DNA of 64,000 nt from Mycolicibacterium tusciae (lineage in GTDB: Bacteria > Actinomycetota > Actinomycetes > Mycobacteriales > Mycobacteriaceae), in NCBI RefSeq assembly GCF_002086795.1, contig NZ_MVIM01000004.1, forward strand, positions 124,001-188,000, written 5' to 3'. The notes beneath the pieces were generated by a model. That model was not told where the DNA came from and made no database searches. It saw only the letters and a list, made by a program, of their open reading frames with translations. Below are positions 8,516-16,584 of this stretch, one piece after another. The position numbers and the translations under genes are program-made. Within the stretch, counting starts at the first letter, position 1. Each line of letters begins with the position of its first letter.

Positions 8516-10438
8516 GTGACCACTGATGCCGAAACCCATCGGGCGAACACCGGTTCCGGGTTCGATCCTGTCGAGGTCCGGGCGAACCTGCGACAGGCCG
8601 ACCCGGGTGTGCTGGTTGCGGTGCTGGCTCAGCTCACCGGCGACGCGTCGGTGATCGACAGGTTCGGGCCGGCGATCACACACGTGCCCGACCCGCCCGA
8701 GCGCGCGGGGGTCACCGACCCCGATACCGCGGAGGCATTGGCATCGGCAGTCCTCGACGCGCTCGACAGCCCGTCAAATCATCGGTTTGCCCACGACCAG
8801 GAACTGTTCACCCGGTTGCTGCCGCTCGCGCTCGGCTCTGAGGTCGACGACGAGTTCGTTCCCCTGTTGCTCGAACAGGGTGGCTTTCAGCTGTCGCAGC
8901 CGACATTGCCTCGCACTGTGCCAATCCCGGCGACGACGAGTGTGGCGATCATCGGCGCGGGTCTCGCGGGGATGATCGCCGCGTTCGCTGCCGCGGACGC
9001 CGGCGTCGCGTACGAGATCTTCGACCGCAACGACGAAGTCGGAGGGACCTGGCTGACTACGACCTACCCGGGGATCGGTGTGGATACGCCGTCGGCGTAT
9101 TACTCGCTCTCGCGTGAGGTGAATCCCGACTGGACGAGCTACTACCCGCAGGGTGCGGAGTACCAGGCCTACCTGGTGTCGCTGGCCGACAAGTACAGAC
9201 TGCGCGACCACATCCGGTTCGGCACCGAGGTCGAGGCGCTGACGTGGGAGGAAGACCGACGGCAGTGGCGCATCGAGACGGTGGATCGTGACGGCCATCG
9301 TCGGATCAGCCATCACCGCGTGGTGATCACCGCCGCCGGATACCTCAACCGTCCACGCTGGCCGGACGTCGGCGGCCGGGAAACTTTCGCGGGCACGAGT
9401 ATTCATTCGGCGCAGTGGGACTCGTCGCTGGATCTCACCGGTCAGCGGGTCGCGGTCGTCGGCGCCGGCTGTACGGCCGTGCAGATTGTCGACGCCTGCG
9501 TCGATGAGGTCGCGCACCTGACGGTTTTCCAGCGCCAGCCGCACTGGGTCGCTCCGCGTAAGCGGCCGACCGACGACGTGCCCGAGTTTCGGCGCTACCT
9601 GGGGCGCCACGTGCCGTACTACGCGAACTGGCACCGGCTCAAGTCGTACTGGGCCACGTCCGACAACAACTATCCGGTGATACTGCAGGATCCGGAGTGG
9701 GCAAGTGAGCACCTGTCGATCTCACCGGCCAACGACGTGCTGCTGCAGATGTGCCTGGAATACATCGACCGAACCTTCGGGGCGGACAGCGAACTGGCGA
9801 GGAAGGTGACGCCTGATTTCGCACCGTACGGTAAGCGCATCATCCGGGATCCGGGTGGCTACTACGCGGCACTGACCCGCAGTCACGTGGACGTCGAGGC
9901 CAGTGAGCCCGCCGAAGTCAACGAGCGGGGAATCGTCACGGCCGACGGCCGCCAAATCGATCTCGACGTCATCATCTACGCCACCGGCTATCACTTGGAC
10001 TTCCTGTCGACCATCGACATTCGTGGCCGCGGTGGTCGCACTCTCGCCGGCGAATGGGGCGACAGTCCCCGCGCCTATCGCGGTGGCACGGTACCCGGCT
10101 TCCCCAACCTGTTCATCAACTCGGCACCGAATTACAGTCCGGGCCACGGTGCGGGCGCGAACTTCTCGATGGAGGTGATGGCGCACTACATCATCGAATG
10201 CCTGCAACTGATGGCGCTGCGCGGGGCGACGGCGATCGAGGTGACGCAGCAGGCGCACGACGACTACGTCGCCGCGATCGACGAGGCGATGGCGGGCACA
10301 GTGTGGTGCCACACGCCGAACGCGCACACGTATTACCGGTCCGGTTCGGGCCGTGTCGTGGTGGCCACTCCGTACCGTCTGGTCGATCTGTGGCATCAGC
10401 ACCGTGCGCCCATCGAAGAGCATTACGAACTGCGATGA
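8516..10438 (+). CDS. Baeyer-Villiger-type FAD monooxygenase (4-hydroxyacetophenone monooxygenase-like)
   Basis: A 640-residue class B flavoprotein monooxygenase that would insert oxygen next to a ketone to give an ester or lactone using NADPH and O2. An N-terminal helical extension of about 135 residues precedes the FAD motif IIGAGLAGMIAA, as in 4-hydroxyacetophenone monooxygenase, whose length it matches. The fingerprint FAGTSIHSAQWD fits FxGxxxHxxxW. The second Rossmann motif is VVGAGCTAVQ and the C-terminal ATGYHLDF motif is present. I chose GTG at 8516 because the reading frame further upstream overlaps the divergent promoter region. Its stop overlaps the next SDR start (ATGA), so the pair is coupled. 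Confidence 0.88.
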   Translation: MTTDAETHRANTGSGFDPVEVRANLRQADPGVLVAVLAQLTGDASVIDRFGPAITHVPDPPERAGVTDPDTAEALASAVLDALDSPSNHRFAHDQELFTRLLPLALGSEVDDEFVPLLLEQGGFQLSQPTLPRTVPIPATTSVAIIGAGLAGMIAAFAAADAGVAYEIFDRNDEVGGTWLTTTYPGIGVDTPSAYYSLSREVNPDWTSYYPQGAEYQAYLVSLADKYRLRDHIRFGTEVEALTWEEDRRQWRIETVDRDGHRRISHHRVVITAAGYLNRPRWPDVGGRETFAGTSIHSAQWDSSLDLTGQRVAVVGAGCTAVQIVDACVDEVAHLTVFQRQPHWVAPRKRPTDDVPEFRRYLGRHVPYYANWHRLKSYWATSDNNYPVILQDPEWASEHLSISPANDVLLQMCLEYIDRTFGADSELARKVTPDFAPYGKRIIRDPGGYYAALTRSHVDVEASEPAEVNERGIVTADGRQIDLDVIIYATGYHLDFLSTIDIRGRGGRTLAGEWGDSPRAYRGGTVPGFPNLFINSAPNYSPGHGAGANFSMEVMAHYIIECLQLMALRGATAIEVTQQAHDDYVAAIDEAMAGTVWCHTPNAHTYYRSGSGRVVVATPYRLVDLWHQHRAPIEEHYELR

Positions 10439-11322
10439 CTCAATTGCTAAGCGGTAAAACAGCTTTGGTCACAGGCAGCAGCCGGGGGATCGGCCGGGCG
10501 ATCGCGCAGCGGTTGGCGGCCGAGGGCGCGACGGTCGTGGTGACGGCGCGTTCGTATGAGCCGTCACAGTCTTTGCGTTGGGGATCGTCCGCGGCGCTTC
10601 CCGGCACGATCGGCGAAACCATCGAGCTCATCGAGGCCGCGGGCGGACAGGCGATCGGGATGGCGGCGGACCTGGAGAAACCCGATGATCGCGACCACCT
10701 CGTCCAGCGGGTACTCGACCGCACCGGCCGGCTCGACATCCTGGTCAACAACGCTGGTTTCGCTGACTATTCGAAGGTCGAGGACATGTCGCTGGACACC
10801 TTCGAACGCACAGTGGAGCACTATCTACGGGTGCCGTTCGTGTTGACCAAGGCGGCGGTGCCCGGTATGCGCACACTAGGCGCGGGATGGATCGTCAACA
10901 TCGGATCGGTGACCGGAGTCGCGCCGGTCCGGCCGTACCGCGAGTACAACAAGACCTCGGGCGACGTAATCTACGCGTCGATCAAGGCGGCCTTGCATCG
11001 GTTCACGCAGGGCGTCGCTGCCGAACTGCTCGACGCGAACATCGCGGTCAACTGTGTTGGTCCGTCCACCGCGGTGCGCACACCCGGTGCCTCAGCGCTG
11101 ATCCCGGATACGTTCCCGACGGAACCGGTCGAGTATCTCGCCGAGACCGTGTTGGCGATGTGTCACCGGCCCGCTGCCGAGCGCACGGGGCTGGTGGCTT
11201 TCAGCCTGCACTATCCATGGTCTCAGCAACTCGTGGTACACACCCTCGACGGCAGCTCGGTGCTGCCGCCGTTGGAACCACCGAGCACCGCGAACCCGAA
11301 CATCCTGCCGGCCGGCGTCTAG
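10435..11322 (+). CDS. Short-chain dehydrogenase/reductase coupled to the monooxygenase
   Basis: A 295-residue SDR. The cofactor motif TGSSRGIG is near residue 12 and NNAG near 105. The active-site region is atypical: after NIGSVTGVAP the usual YxxxK Tyr must be sought in YREYNKTSGDVIYASIKAAL, where YASIK fits YxxxK but with an insertion before it. The ATG overlaps the stop of the Baeyer-Villiger-type monooxygenase gene, so a likely job is to make the ketone substrate from an alcohol, or reduce a product. It converges with the Dabb gene on the other strand, with a 4-nt overlap of stops. Confidence 0.85.
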   Translation: MTQLLSGKTALVTGSSRGIGRAIAQRLAAEGATVVVTARSYEPSQSLRWGSSAALPGTIGETIELIEAAGGQAIGMAADLEKPDDRDHLVQRVLDRTGRLDILVNNAGFADYSKVEDMSLDTFERTVEHYLRVPFVLTKAAVPGMRTLGAGWIVNIGSVTGVAPVRPYREYNKTSGDVIYASIKAALHRFTQGVAAELLDANIAVNCVGPSTAVRTPGASALIPDTFPTEPVEYLAETVLAMCHRPAAERTGLVAFSLHYPWSQQLVVHTLDGSSVLPPLEPPSTANPNILPAGV

Positions 11323-11966
11323 CCCAAAACCACGGTGTCACTTCGGCAGAAGCTGTGACACACCCGGTCCCGCACGATCACATCGGGACACTCGGGATCG
11401 AACCATCGGTCGACATGGGCCCAGTGGATCGGATGCATCAAGTACGGTCCCATCAGGCCGTCGACGTCGGTGAAATGTTGTTCGAACACGTGGGTCCACG
11501 GCGACGCACCGACGGCGCGCTCCACCCGGCTCAACTGCCATGCCGTGATCGTGCGCACATAGTGCGGCATCAGGGCGAGGTCGCTCTCGAACCGCTCGAT
11601 GAGGGCCTCATCGGTTTCGGGCGCCACCCGCAGCAGCAGGGTCCGATAGACAGTCGCGGACTGCTCGCCGGCGGTTTCGTGTGCCGCACCACGATATTCG
11701 GCCCCGTCGGCGTGCTGGACCGCGGCGCAATCGAGCGCTTTGTCGAGCTCGGCGGCAGTCTCGGTACGCCTCTGTAGATCGGCGAAGCGCAGGTGCATCA
11801 GAATGTCGCCGCCGTTGCGGACACCTGGCAGCGTCGGTTCGATGAGGACGTGCGTCGCCGATGGTTCCGCGGTGGCACGGAGGGCGGGTATCAGTGCATG
11901 GGGTTCTTCGCCCGGTGCGAGGTGGATCAGCCTGGTGAGATTAAACATCGCAGAGCTCGTCGACAT
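11319..11966 (-). CDS. Stress-responsive A/B-barrel (Dabb)-like protein
   Basis: A 215-residue protein that looks like two ferredoxin-like alpha/beta units. The C-terminal half has FESDLALMPHYVRTITAWQLSRV and PWTHVFEQHFTDVDGLMGPYL, which carries the HVFEQHFTD...YLMHPIH signature common in Dabb-domain proteins. These are small dimeric barrels found beside many aromatic and terpene catabolic enzymes, and few have known function. Starting at 11966 gives a 26-nt overlap with the upstream gene; an alternative ATG at 11946-11948 (MFNLTRLIHL) gives only 8 nt and matches the domain start better. Confidence 0.7.
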   Translation of the reverse strand: MSTSSAMFNLTRLIHLAPGEEPHALIPALRATAEPSATHVLIEPTLPGVRNGGDILMHLRFADLQRRTETAAELDKALDCAAVQHADGAEYRGAAHETAGEQSATVYRTLLLRVAPETDEALIERFESDLALMPHYVRTITAWQLSRVERAVGASPWTHVFEQHFTDVDGLMGPYLMHPIHWAHVDRWFDPECPDVIVRDRVCHSFCRSDTVVLG

Positions 11967-12288
11967 CGTCGGCGGCGGCCGCCACGCTGCGTGACCGTTG
12001 ACGGATCAGCTCGCCGATCGTCGTCCACCATCGGCCGACGCTGGCGTCGGGCCTGCCCTTCCACGTCATCTCCCACCATGCCTGCGCACTCGGCAGCGAC
12101 CAGCGGATGGTGACCGTGTTGGACTGATCAGTGAACCAGACGGGCGGGCTGACGAGGATGTCGCGCAACGTCATTCCGCGTTCGCGGGCTCCAGGGGCGT
12201 ATTCAGCGAGGTATCGGTCGATGAATTCTTTGGCTCGTCCCGGCTGCGTCACCACATGGTCGACGACGTAGACCGCACCGTCAGACAT
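11941..12288 (-). CDS. Small alpha/beta-barrel (NIPSNAP/EthD-like) conserved protein
   Basis: A 115-residue protein starting at ATG 12286-12288, which overlaps the stop of the upstream esterase gene. An initial strand (VYVVDHVVTQPG), the helix RAKEFIDRYLAEYAPGARERG and a second strand/helix unit rich in Trp (PSAQAWWEMTWKG, SVGRWWTTI) match the layout of dimeric alpha/beta-barrel proteins such as NIPSNAP or EthD. No catalytic residues are recognisable. It is encoded between an esterase and a Dabb-like protein of similar fold, so the two small proteins may work together. Confidence 0.65.
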   Translation of the reverse strand: MSDGAVYVVDHVVTQPGRAKEFIDRYLAEYAPGARERGMTLRDILVSPPVWFTDQSNTVTIRWSLPSAQAWWEMTWKGRPDASVGRWWTTIGELIRQRSRSVAAAADDVDELCDV

Positions 12289-13216
12289 GCGCACCGGCGA
12301 GGATCGCGGACAGGTCTTCGCCTGCTTGCCTTCGTGCCTGTTGGGCAAGGTCGAGCACGGGCATGGTCATGAACCCGTGAATGGCGCCCTCGTAGTGCCG
12401 ATGCGTCAATCGAACGCCGGCACCGGTGAGCGCCTCGCCGAATGCGATTCCTTCATCCCGCAGAGGATCGTGACCTGCCGTCACGATTACGGCGGGTGGC
12501 ACACCAGACAAGTCGGTGGATAGCGGTGCAGCGTATGGATGTTCGCGGTCGACGGGGTCGGGCACGTACTGGTCCCAATACCACTGCAATGCACGTCGGG
12601 GGTTGTAGTACCCTTCGCCGAACAAGCGATACGACTCCGTGTCGCAATGCGGAGAGATCATCGGGTACAGCAGCAACTGCGCCGCGAGCGTCGGTGCTCC
12701 GCGATCGCGTGCCATCAGCGCGACCGTTGCCGCGATGTGGCCACCCGCACTGTCGCCACCCACGACTATTCGGCCTGGATAGCCGCCGAGGGCGTCCGCG
12801 TTACGGGCGGCCCAGTGCGTCACCGCGAACACGTCTTCAGCGGCAGCCGGCCACGGCGCTTCCGGCGCCAGCCGGTATGCGACGGAAACCACCACGGCGG
12901 GAATCAGATTCGCCAAGCTGCGGCACAGTCCGTCATGGCTGTCGAGATCGCAGAACACAAACCCGCCACCGTGGGCGTACACCACCGTCGGCACTGGCCC
13001 GGACGCTGAAGCGGGGCGGTAGATGCGCACCGCGATATCGCCTGCGGGCCCGTGAACGGATACGTCGCGGACGTCGCCGACCTCTTCGGGTGTCGCCGCC
13101 GCGACGAAGCGGGACCTGATCGTCGCCCGCGCCGTCGCACCGGTCATCGTGTGCACGGGCGGGAATCCGGCGTCGAGCGCTTCGATGATCTCGGCGATCT
13201 GCGGATCCAGCGTCAT
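12281..13216 (-). CDS. Alpha/beta-hydrolase, hormone-sensitive-lipase type esterase
   Basis: A 311-residue HSL-family hydrolase and a distant paralogue of the one at 3374-4318. Motifs are HGGGFVFCD (oxyanion hole, residues about 85), GDSAGGH (nucleophile, about 160), the acid in TAGHDPLRDEG and the His in EGAIHGF. The ATG at 13214-13216 is used; it overlaps the IclR regulator stop by 4 nt, while the longer upstream frame is Arg-rich and antisense to the regulator. It sits in the operon iclR-esterase-NIPSNAP-Dabb. Lactone or ester hydrolysis after Baeyer-Villiger oxidation is a likely but unproven role. Confidence 0.87.
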   Translation of the reverse strand: MTLDPQIAEIIEALDAGFPPVHTMTGATARATIRSRFVAAATPEEVGDVRDVSVHGPAGDIAVRIYRPASASGPVPTVVYAHGGGFVFCDLDSHDGLCRSLANLIPAVVVSVAYRLAPEAPWPAAAEDVFAVTHWAARNADALGGYPGRIVVGGDSAGGHIAATVALMARDRGAPTLAAQLLLYPMISPHCDTESYRLFGEGYYNPRRALQWYWDQYVPDPVDREHPYAAPLSTDLSGVPPAVIVTAGHDPLRDEGIAFGEALTGAGVRLTHRHYEGAIHGFMTMPVLDLAQQARRQAGEDLSAILAGAHV

Positions 13217-14040
13217 GCGTACTGCAGCTCCGGGACCTGGCGCGCGGCGCTGCGCAATGGCCGCGCGTGTTGCAGGGTTGGTGCCACTCGCCGCGGCCCG
13301 TCTTCGACGTCGCGCCATATCCCCATCGCGGTCATGCGCACCGGCGCCGCGAGTCGCTGGTCGAACGTCATTCGGCTGACAGGGCCGCACACCGATACCG
13401 CCGCGACAGCTTCCCCCGGGGCGCCGATGGGCGCTGCAACACAACCGAATCCGGGCACCGACTCTTCGCGGTCGAACGCAACGCCGCGGCCGCGAACGTT
13501 GGCCAGTTCAGCGCGTAGCTGCGCGGGCGTGCTGATCGAGTACCTGGTCTTGCGGGTGCTGAGATCGACGACGTCGGCCTCGCTGTTATAGGCCAGCATC
13601 GCCTTGCCCACCGCCGCGCAATGCGCGGGCTGACGACCGCCGACGCGGGTGGGTATCGCTGCCATCATCCGGTCGCCGATCTTTTCCAGATAGACCACGT
13701 CGGAGCCGTCCAACACGGCGAGATGGACGACCAGTCCCGTCGCGCGATGCAGATCATGCAGCAACGGGATCGCTGCCCGGTGCAGTCGGTCCTGGTGCAC
13801 GGCGAGCGAGCCGAGCTCCACGAGCCGCATCCCCAGCTCGTAGTCACGGCCGTTGCGGCGCAGCCAGCGCAGCGCGACCAACCGTTCGAGCATCCGGTGC
13901 GCCGATGACCGGGGCAGGCCTGTGCGTCGAACGATCTGGGCCAGGTTGAGACGTCCGGGTCCGTCGAAGGCGTCCAACACGAGCGACACCCGATCAATCA
14001 CAGCACTCGGAGTTTCGACAGCCCCGGCAATCGTTGTCAT
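13213..14040 (-). CDS. IclR-family transcriptional regulator
   Basis: A 275-residue regulator. An N-terminal winged helix-turn-helix (RLNLAQIVRRTGLPRSSAHRMLERL, residues about 30-55) precedes the GAF-like IclR effector domain with KIGDRMMAAIPTRVGGRQPAHCAAVGKAMLA and the C-terminal GRGVAFDREESVPGFGCVAAPI. IclR proteins in catabolic clusters usually sense an aromatic or acyl intermediate. A strong ribosome-binding site GAGGAGG lies 6-12 bases before the ATG. It is first in its operon and an AT-rich dyad lies immediately upstream, suggesting autoregulation and control of the divergent or neighbouring catabolic operons. Confidence 0.93.
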   Translation of the reverse strand: MTTIAGAVETPSAVIDRVSLVLDAFDGPGRLNLAQIVRRTGLPRSSAHRMLERLVALRWLRRNGRDYELGMRLVELGSLAVHQDRLHRAAIPLLHDLHRATGLVVHLAVLDGSDVVYLEKIGDRMMAAIPTRVGGRQPAHCAAVGKAMLAYNSEADVVDLSTRKTRYSISTPAQLRAELANVRGRGVAFDREESVPGFGCVAAPIGAPGEAVAAVSVCGPVSRMTFDQRLAAPVRMTAMGIWRDVEDGPRRVAPTLQHARPLRSAARQVPELQYA

Positions 14041-14056
14041 GACGCCTCCTCGCGGT

Positions 14057-14094
14057 CATATGACTAATAGAAATATGCCTATTTGTAGCATATG
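14057..14094. promoter_or_regulatory. AT-rich dyad upstream of the IclR gene, candidate operator
   Basis: CATATG at 14057-14062 and again at 14089-14094 frame a near-palindrome: CATATG-A-CTA on the left and TAG-CATATG on the right, with an inner dyad AATAG (14066-14070)/CTATT (14079-14083). It lies 17-54 bases upstream of the regulator start in an otherwise GC-rich region, so it probably contains the -10 region and the binding site of the regulator. Confidence 0.5.
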
Positions 14095-14126
14095 GGTGTG
14101 GCGGCTGTCACGTAGGCATGCCGAAA

Positions 14127-14193
14127 CGCGTTGACTCTGCGGTGAGGGCGCGGAGCACTCGCGTTTTTGCGCCCTGGGCGCAGAGTCAACGTG
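14127..14193. terminator. Long two-part hairpin downstream of the KstD-like gene
   Basis: Perfectly paired 13-base arms CGTTGACTCTGCG (14129-14141) and CGCAGAGTCAACG (14179-14191) enclose a second stem AGGGCGC (14145-14151)/GCGCCCT (14169-14175). The two stems are separated by a symmetric 3x3 internal loop, and the apical loop is 17 nt. It lies just after the end (14206) of the minus-strand operon and 87 bp from the IclR start. A factor-independent-like terminator without a clear U-tract, or a dispersed palindromic repeat, are the options. Confidence 0.5.
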
Positions 14194-14205
14194 CAGAAGC
14201 GACTG

Positions 14206-15669
14206 TCAGCCCTTGGCTGCGGAGCGGCCCGCGCGACGGCCGTAGAAGCTGCCGTCCCCGAGCGAGATCCCGCTGGCGTAACCCCACGCGGCCACACCCG
14301 CAGTGCAGCGGCCCGCGGCATACAAACCGGGAATCGGTTCGCCGCTGACGTGCAGCACCTCCGAGTTCAACGTGGTCAGCAGCCCGCCCAGGGTGAACCC
14401 GGCGCAACTCGCCCGGAGATCGATCGCGCCGACGGGCGTGCCGATGGGCTCCAGCCATTCGGCCTTCTTGTGCAGCAGCGGATCCTCACCGCGCGCCGCG
14501 GCCTCGTTGTACGCGCTGACCGTGGCCTGCAACGAGCCAGGCGGAAGGCCGATCTCGCCCTCGAGCTCGGCGACCGTGTCGCAGACCCACGTCGCCGGAC
14601 GTTTGAGGAACGGCGTCGGGGAGGTCGCGGCCATCGCCTCCTCCTGCGCATCGCCGTCGATGATCAGGTACGCCGTGTCGTCCTGGTGATACAGCGTGAG
14701 CTGGCCGATGCGGCCGGAATACATGTCCTCGGGGACATAGCGCTGTCCGCGCCCGTTGACGAGGATGCCGCGGACGGTCTGCTGGGGATCGATCAGGAAC
14801 GCCACCTCGGTGGCATCCATGTGGGCCAGGTCCGCGCCGAGCGCTTGGGCCATCCGGATCGCTCGCCCGTCATGCTGTTCTATCGACGCGCCCGGTCGGC
14901 CGACGAGCCGCGGCGCGTATTGGGCCATCATGGCGTCGTTGTAGGCGAAGCTGCCGGCAGCGAGCACGACGCCGCGTCGCGCGCGGATCGCCACGGACTT
15001 CCCGTACTGACGGGCGACCAGTCCGGCGACGCGGCCGTCGGATGCCACGATCAACGACGACGCATGAACGTCGTAGACCGCCCGCACTCCCAGCGATGTC
15101 GCAGTGTCGACGAGCGGCTTCATCAGCATGTAACCGGCGCTGGCCTCGCCGGCCTTCTTGTTCGACATCTGCGGAATATGGCCCCGCGGAGCGGGTTTCG
15201 CGATGGTGTTGAAAGGGAAGGCGTTCTCGCCGCCGGTGAACATGAGGCCTTCGTCGCCGGGCGGCTCCCAGCCGGGCTCACCCCAGAACACCGGTTTGAA
15301 CGGCACGCCGCAGCGCACCAGCCAGTCGAAATGGTCGACGCTGCCGGCGCAATAGTCGCCGACGCGGTTCGCGTCGGCGCCCGGGCCCATCGCCACGTTG
15401 AGGAAGGCGGCCATGTTGTCGACGGAATCGTCGAAGCCACAGGCCTTTTGCAGATCGGTGCCGCCGCCGAGGTAGATGAACCCGCCCGCCATCGCGGCGG
15501 CCCCGCCCCAACCGCCGGTGCGCTCGAGGACCAGGACGTCGGCGCCGGCCGAGGCGGCTTCCACCGCCGCGGCCGCACCGGCGATGCCGTACCCCGCGAT
15601 CACGACATCGGCTTCGTAGTCCCAACTCTCGATCTGGTCAGCAGACTTGGGGTAGACGTCGGTATCCAT
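14206..15669 (-). CDS. FAD-dependent oxidoreductase, 3-ketosteroid dehydrogenase/fumarate reductase family
   Basis: A 487-residue flavoprotein of the FAD_binding_2 family that includes 3-ketosteroid delta-1- and delta-4-dehydrogenases. The dinucleotide motif VVIAGYGIAGAAAAVEA is at residues about 22-38. A second FAD contact is in RRGVVLAAGSFAYN, and the C-terminal GLYAAGRCTAGVAAWGYASG closes the FAD site. KstD's catalytic Tyr and Gly cannot be assigned by eye. It is the last gene of a three-gene operon with HsaA- and HsaC-like genes (3 nt gaps), so oxidation of a cyclic ketone is likely. Another flavoprotein reductase role cannot be excluded. Confidence 0.83.
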   Translation of the reverse strand: MDTDVYPKSADQIESWDYEADVVIAGYGIAGAAAAVEAASAGADVLVLERTGGWGGAAAMAGGFIYLGGGTDLQKACGFDDSVDNMAAFLNVAMGPGADANRVGDYCAGSVDHFDWLVRCGVPFKPVFWGEPGWEPPGDEGLMFTGGENAFPFNTIAKPAPRGHIPQMSNKKAGEASAGYMLMKPLVDTATSLGVRAVYDVHASSLIVASDGRVAGLVARQYGKSVAIRARRGVVLAAGSFAYNDAMMAQYAPRLVGRPGASIEQHDGRAIRMAQALGADLAHMDATEVAFLIDPQQTVRGILVNGRGQRYVPEDMYSGRIGQLTLYHQDDTAYLIIDGDAQEEAMAATSPTPFLKRPATWVCDTVAELEGEIGLPPGSLQATVSAYNEAAARGEDPLLHKKAEWLEPIGTPVGAIDLRASCAGFTLGGLLTTLNSEVLHVSGEPIPGLYAAGRCTAGVAAWGYASGISLGDGSFYGRRAGRSAAKG

Positions 15670-15672
15670 CGG

Positions 15673-16581
15673 CTACATCCGCATCGCGGCTGGCGGTTCG
15701 CCCATCCACTGGTGGCCCCAGTAGCTGTCGGCGGTGATTTCCTCTGCGGTGTAATACCGTTCGTCCACACGCATGCCGTCGGTGCCGAACTCGATGTCCC
15801 AGTCGCCGGGTGCGCGCACGTAGAAGGACACCATCTTGTCGTTGGTGTGTCGGCCCAGCGTCGAGGACAGCTGGAAACCCTCCGCGTTGACGCGGTCGAG
15901 TGCCCGCCCGACCGCATCGAGGCTGTCGACCTCCACCATGACGTGGACCAGGCCGGGCTTGTCCTGGTTCATCGACGGGCAGATCGCCAGGCTGTGGTGC
16001 CGCTCGTTGATGCCGAGGAAGCGAACCCGTATCGGACCGAACTCCGGCGGGGCTGGTACCCGGAAGGCTCCGCGCGAGCGGAAACCCAGGACGCCGGTGT
16101 AGAAGTCGAACAGGCCGTTGGCATCCATCGCGGGCACCACCACGTGGCCGAGACCCTGGTCGCCGGTGACGAACCGCGCCCCGAACGGGGTGATGACCGG
16201 GCTGTGGTCGAGCACCGCGCCGTGGAACACCTCCAGCGTCGTACCCGCTGGGTCGGAGAACGTGATCACTTCCTCCACTCGCCGTTCGTCGGCCTCGGCG
16301 GGGGACAAGTCCTTGAACGCGATCGACGCCCCGTCCAACGAGGTTTTGACTTCCTCGAGAGCGGCGTGGTCGCGCACCTCCCAGCCGACCGTCAGAACCC
16401 GGTCGACGTCGCCGGGCACGACGATGATGCGCGCTGCGCGCTCGTCCATCCGCAGGTACAGGGCCGAGGGATCGGGACCCGATCCCTCGGCGAATCCCAG
16501 CACGCCGAAGGCAAACTGACGCCACCGGTCGATATCGCTGGTTGCAACGGTGATGTAGCCGAGGCTCTTGAGAATGCTCAT
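15673..16581 (-). CDS. Extradiol (meta-cleavage) dioxygenase, HsaC/BphC-like
   Basis: A 302-residue type I extradiol dioxygenase with two vicinal-oxygen-chelate modules. The start MSILKSLGYITVATSDIDRW and YLRMDERAARIIVVPGD strongly resemble HsaC, which cleaves the catechol 3,4-DHSA in steroid degradation. The Fe(II) ligands should be His in GLGHVVVPA (about residue 144), His in GLVHVMVEV (about 213) and Glu in DWDIEFG (about 263). The second-shell HHSLAI is also present. The C-terminus is family-like. Its operon partners are HsaA-like and KstD-like genes. The cognate substrate is inferred to be a steroid-like catechol. Confidence 0.92.
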   Translation of the reverse strand: MSILKSLGYITVATSDIDRWRQFAFGVLGFAEGSGPDPSALYLRMDERAARIIVVPGDVDRVLTVGWEVRDHAALEEVKTSLDGASIAFKDLSPAEADERRVEEVITFSDPAGTTLEVFHGAVLDHSPVITPFGARFVTGDQGLGHVVVPAMDANGLFDFYTGVLGFRSRGAFRVPAPPEFGPIRVRFLGINERHHSLAICPSMNQDKPGLVHVMVEVDSLDAVGRALDRVNAEGFQLSSTLGRHTNDKMVSFYVRAPGDWDIEFGTDGMRVDERYYTAEEITADSYWGHQWMGEPPAAMRM

Positions 16582-16584
16582 CGG

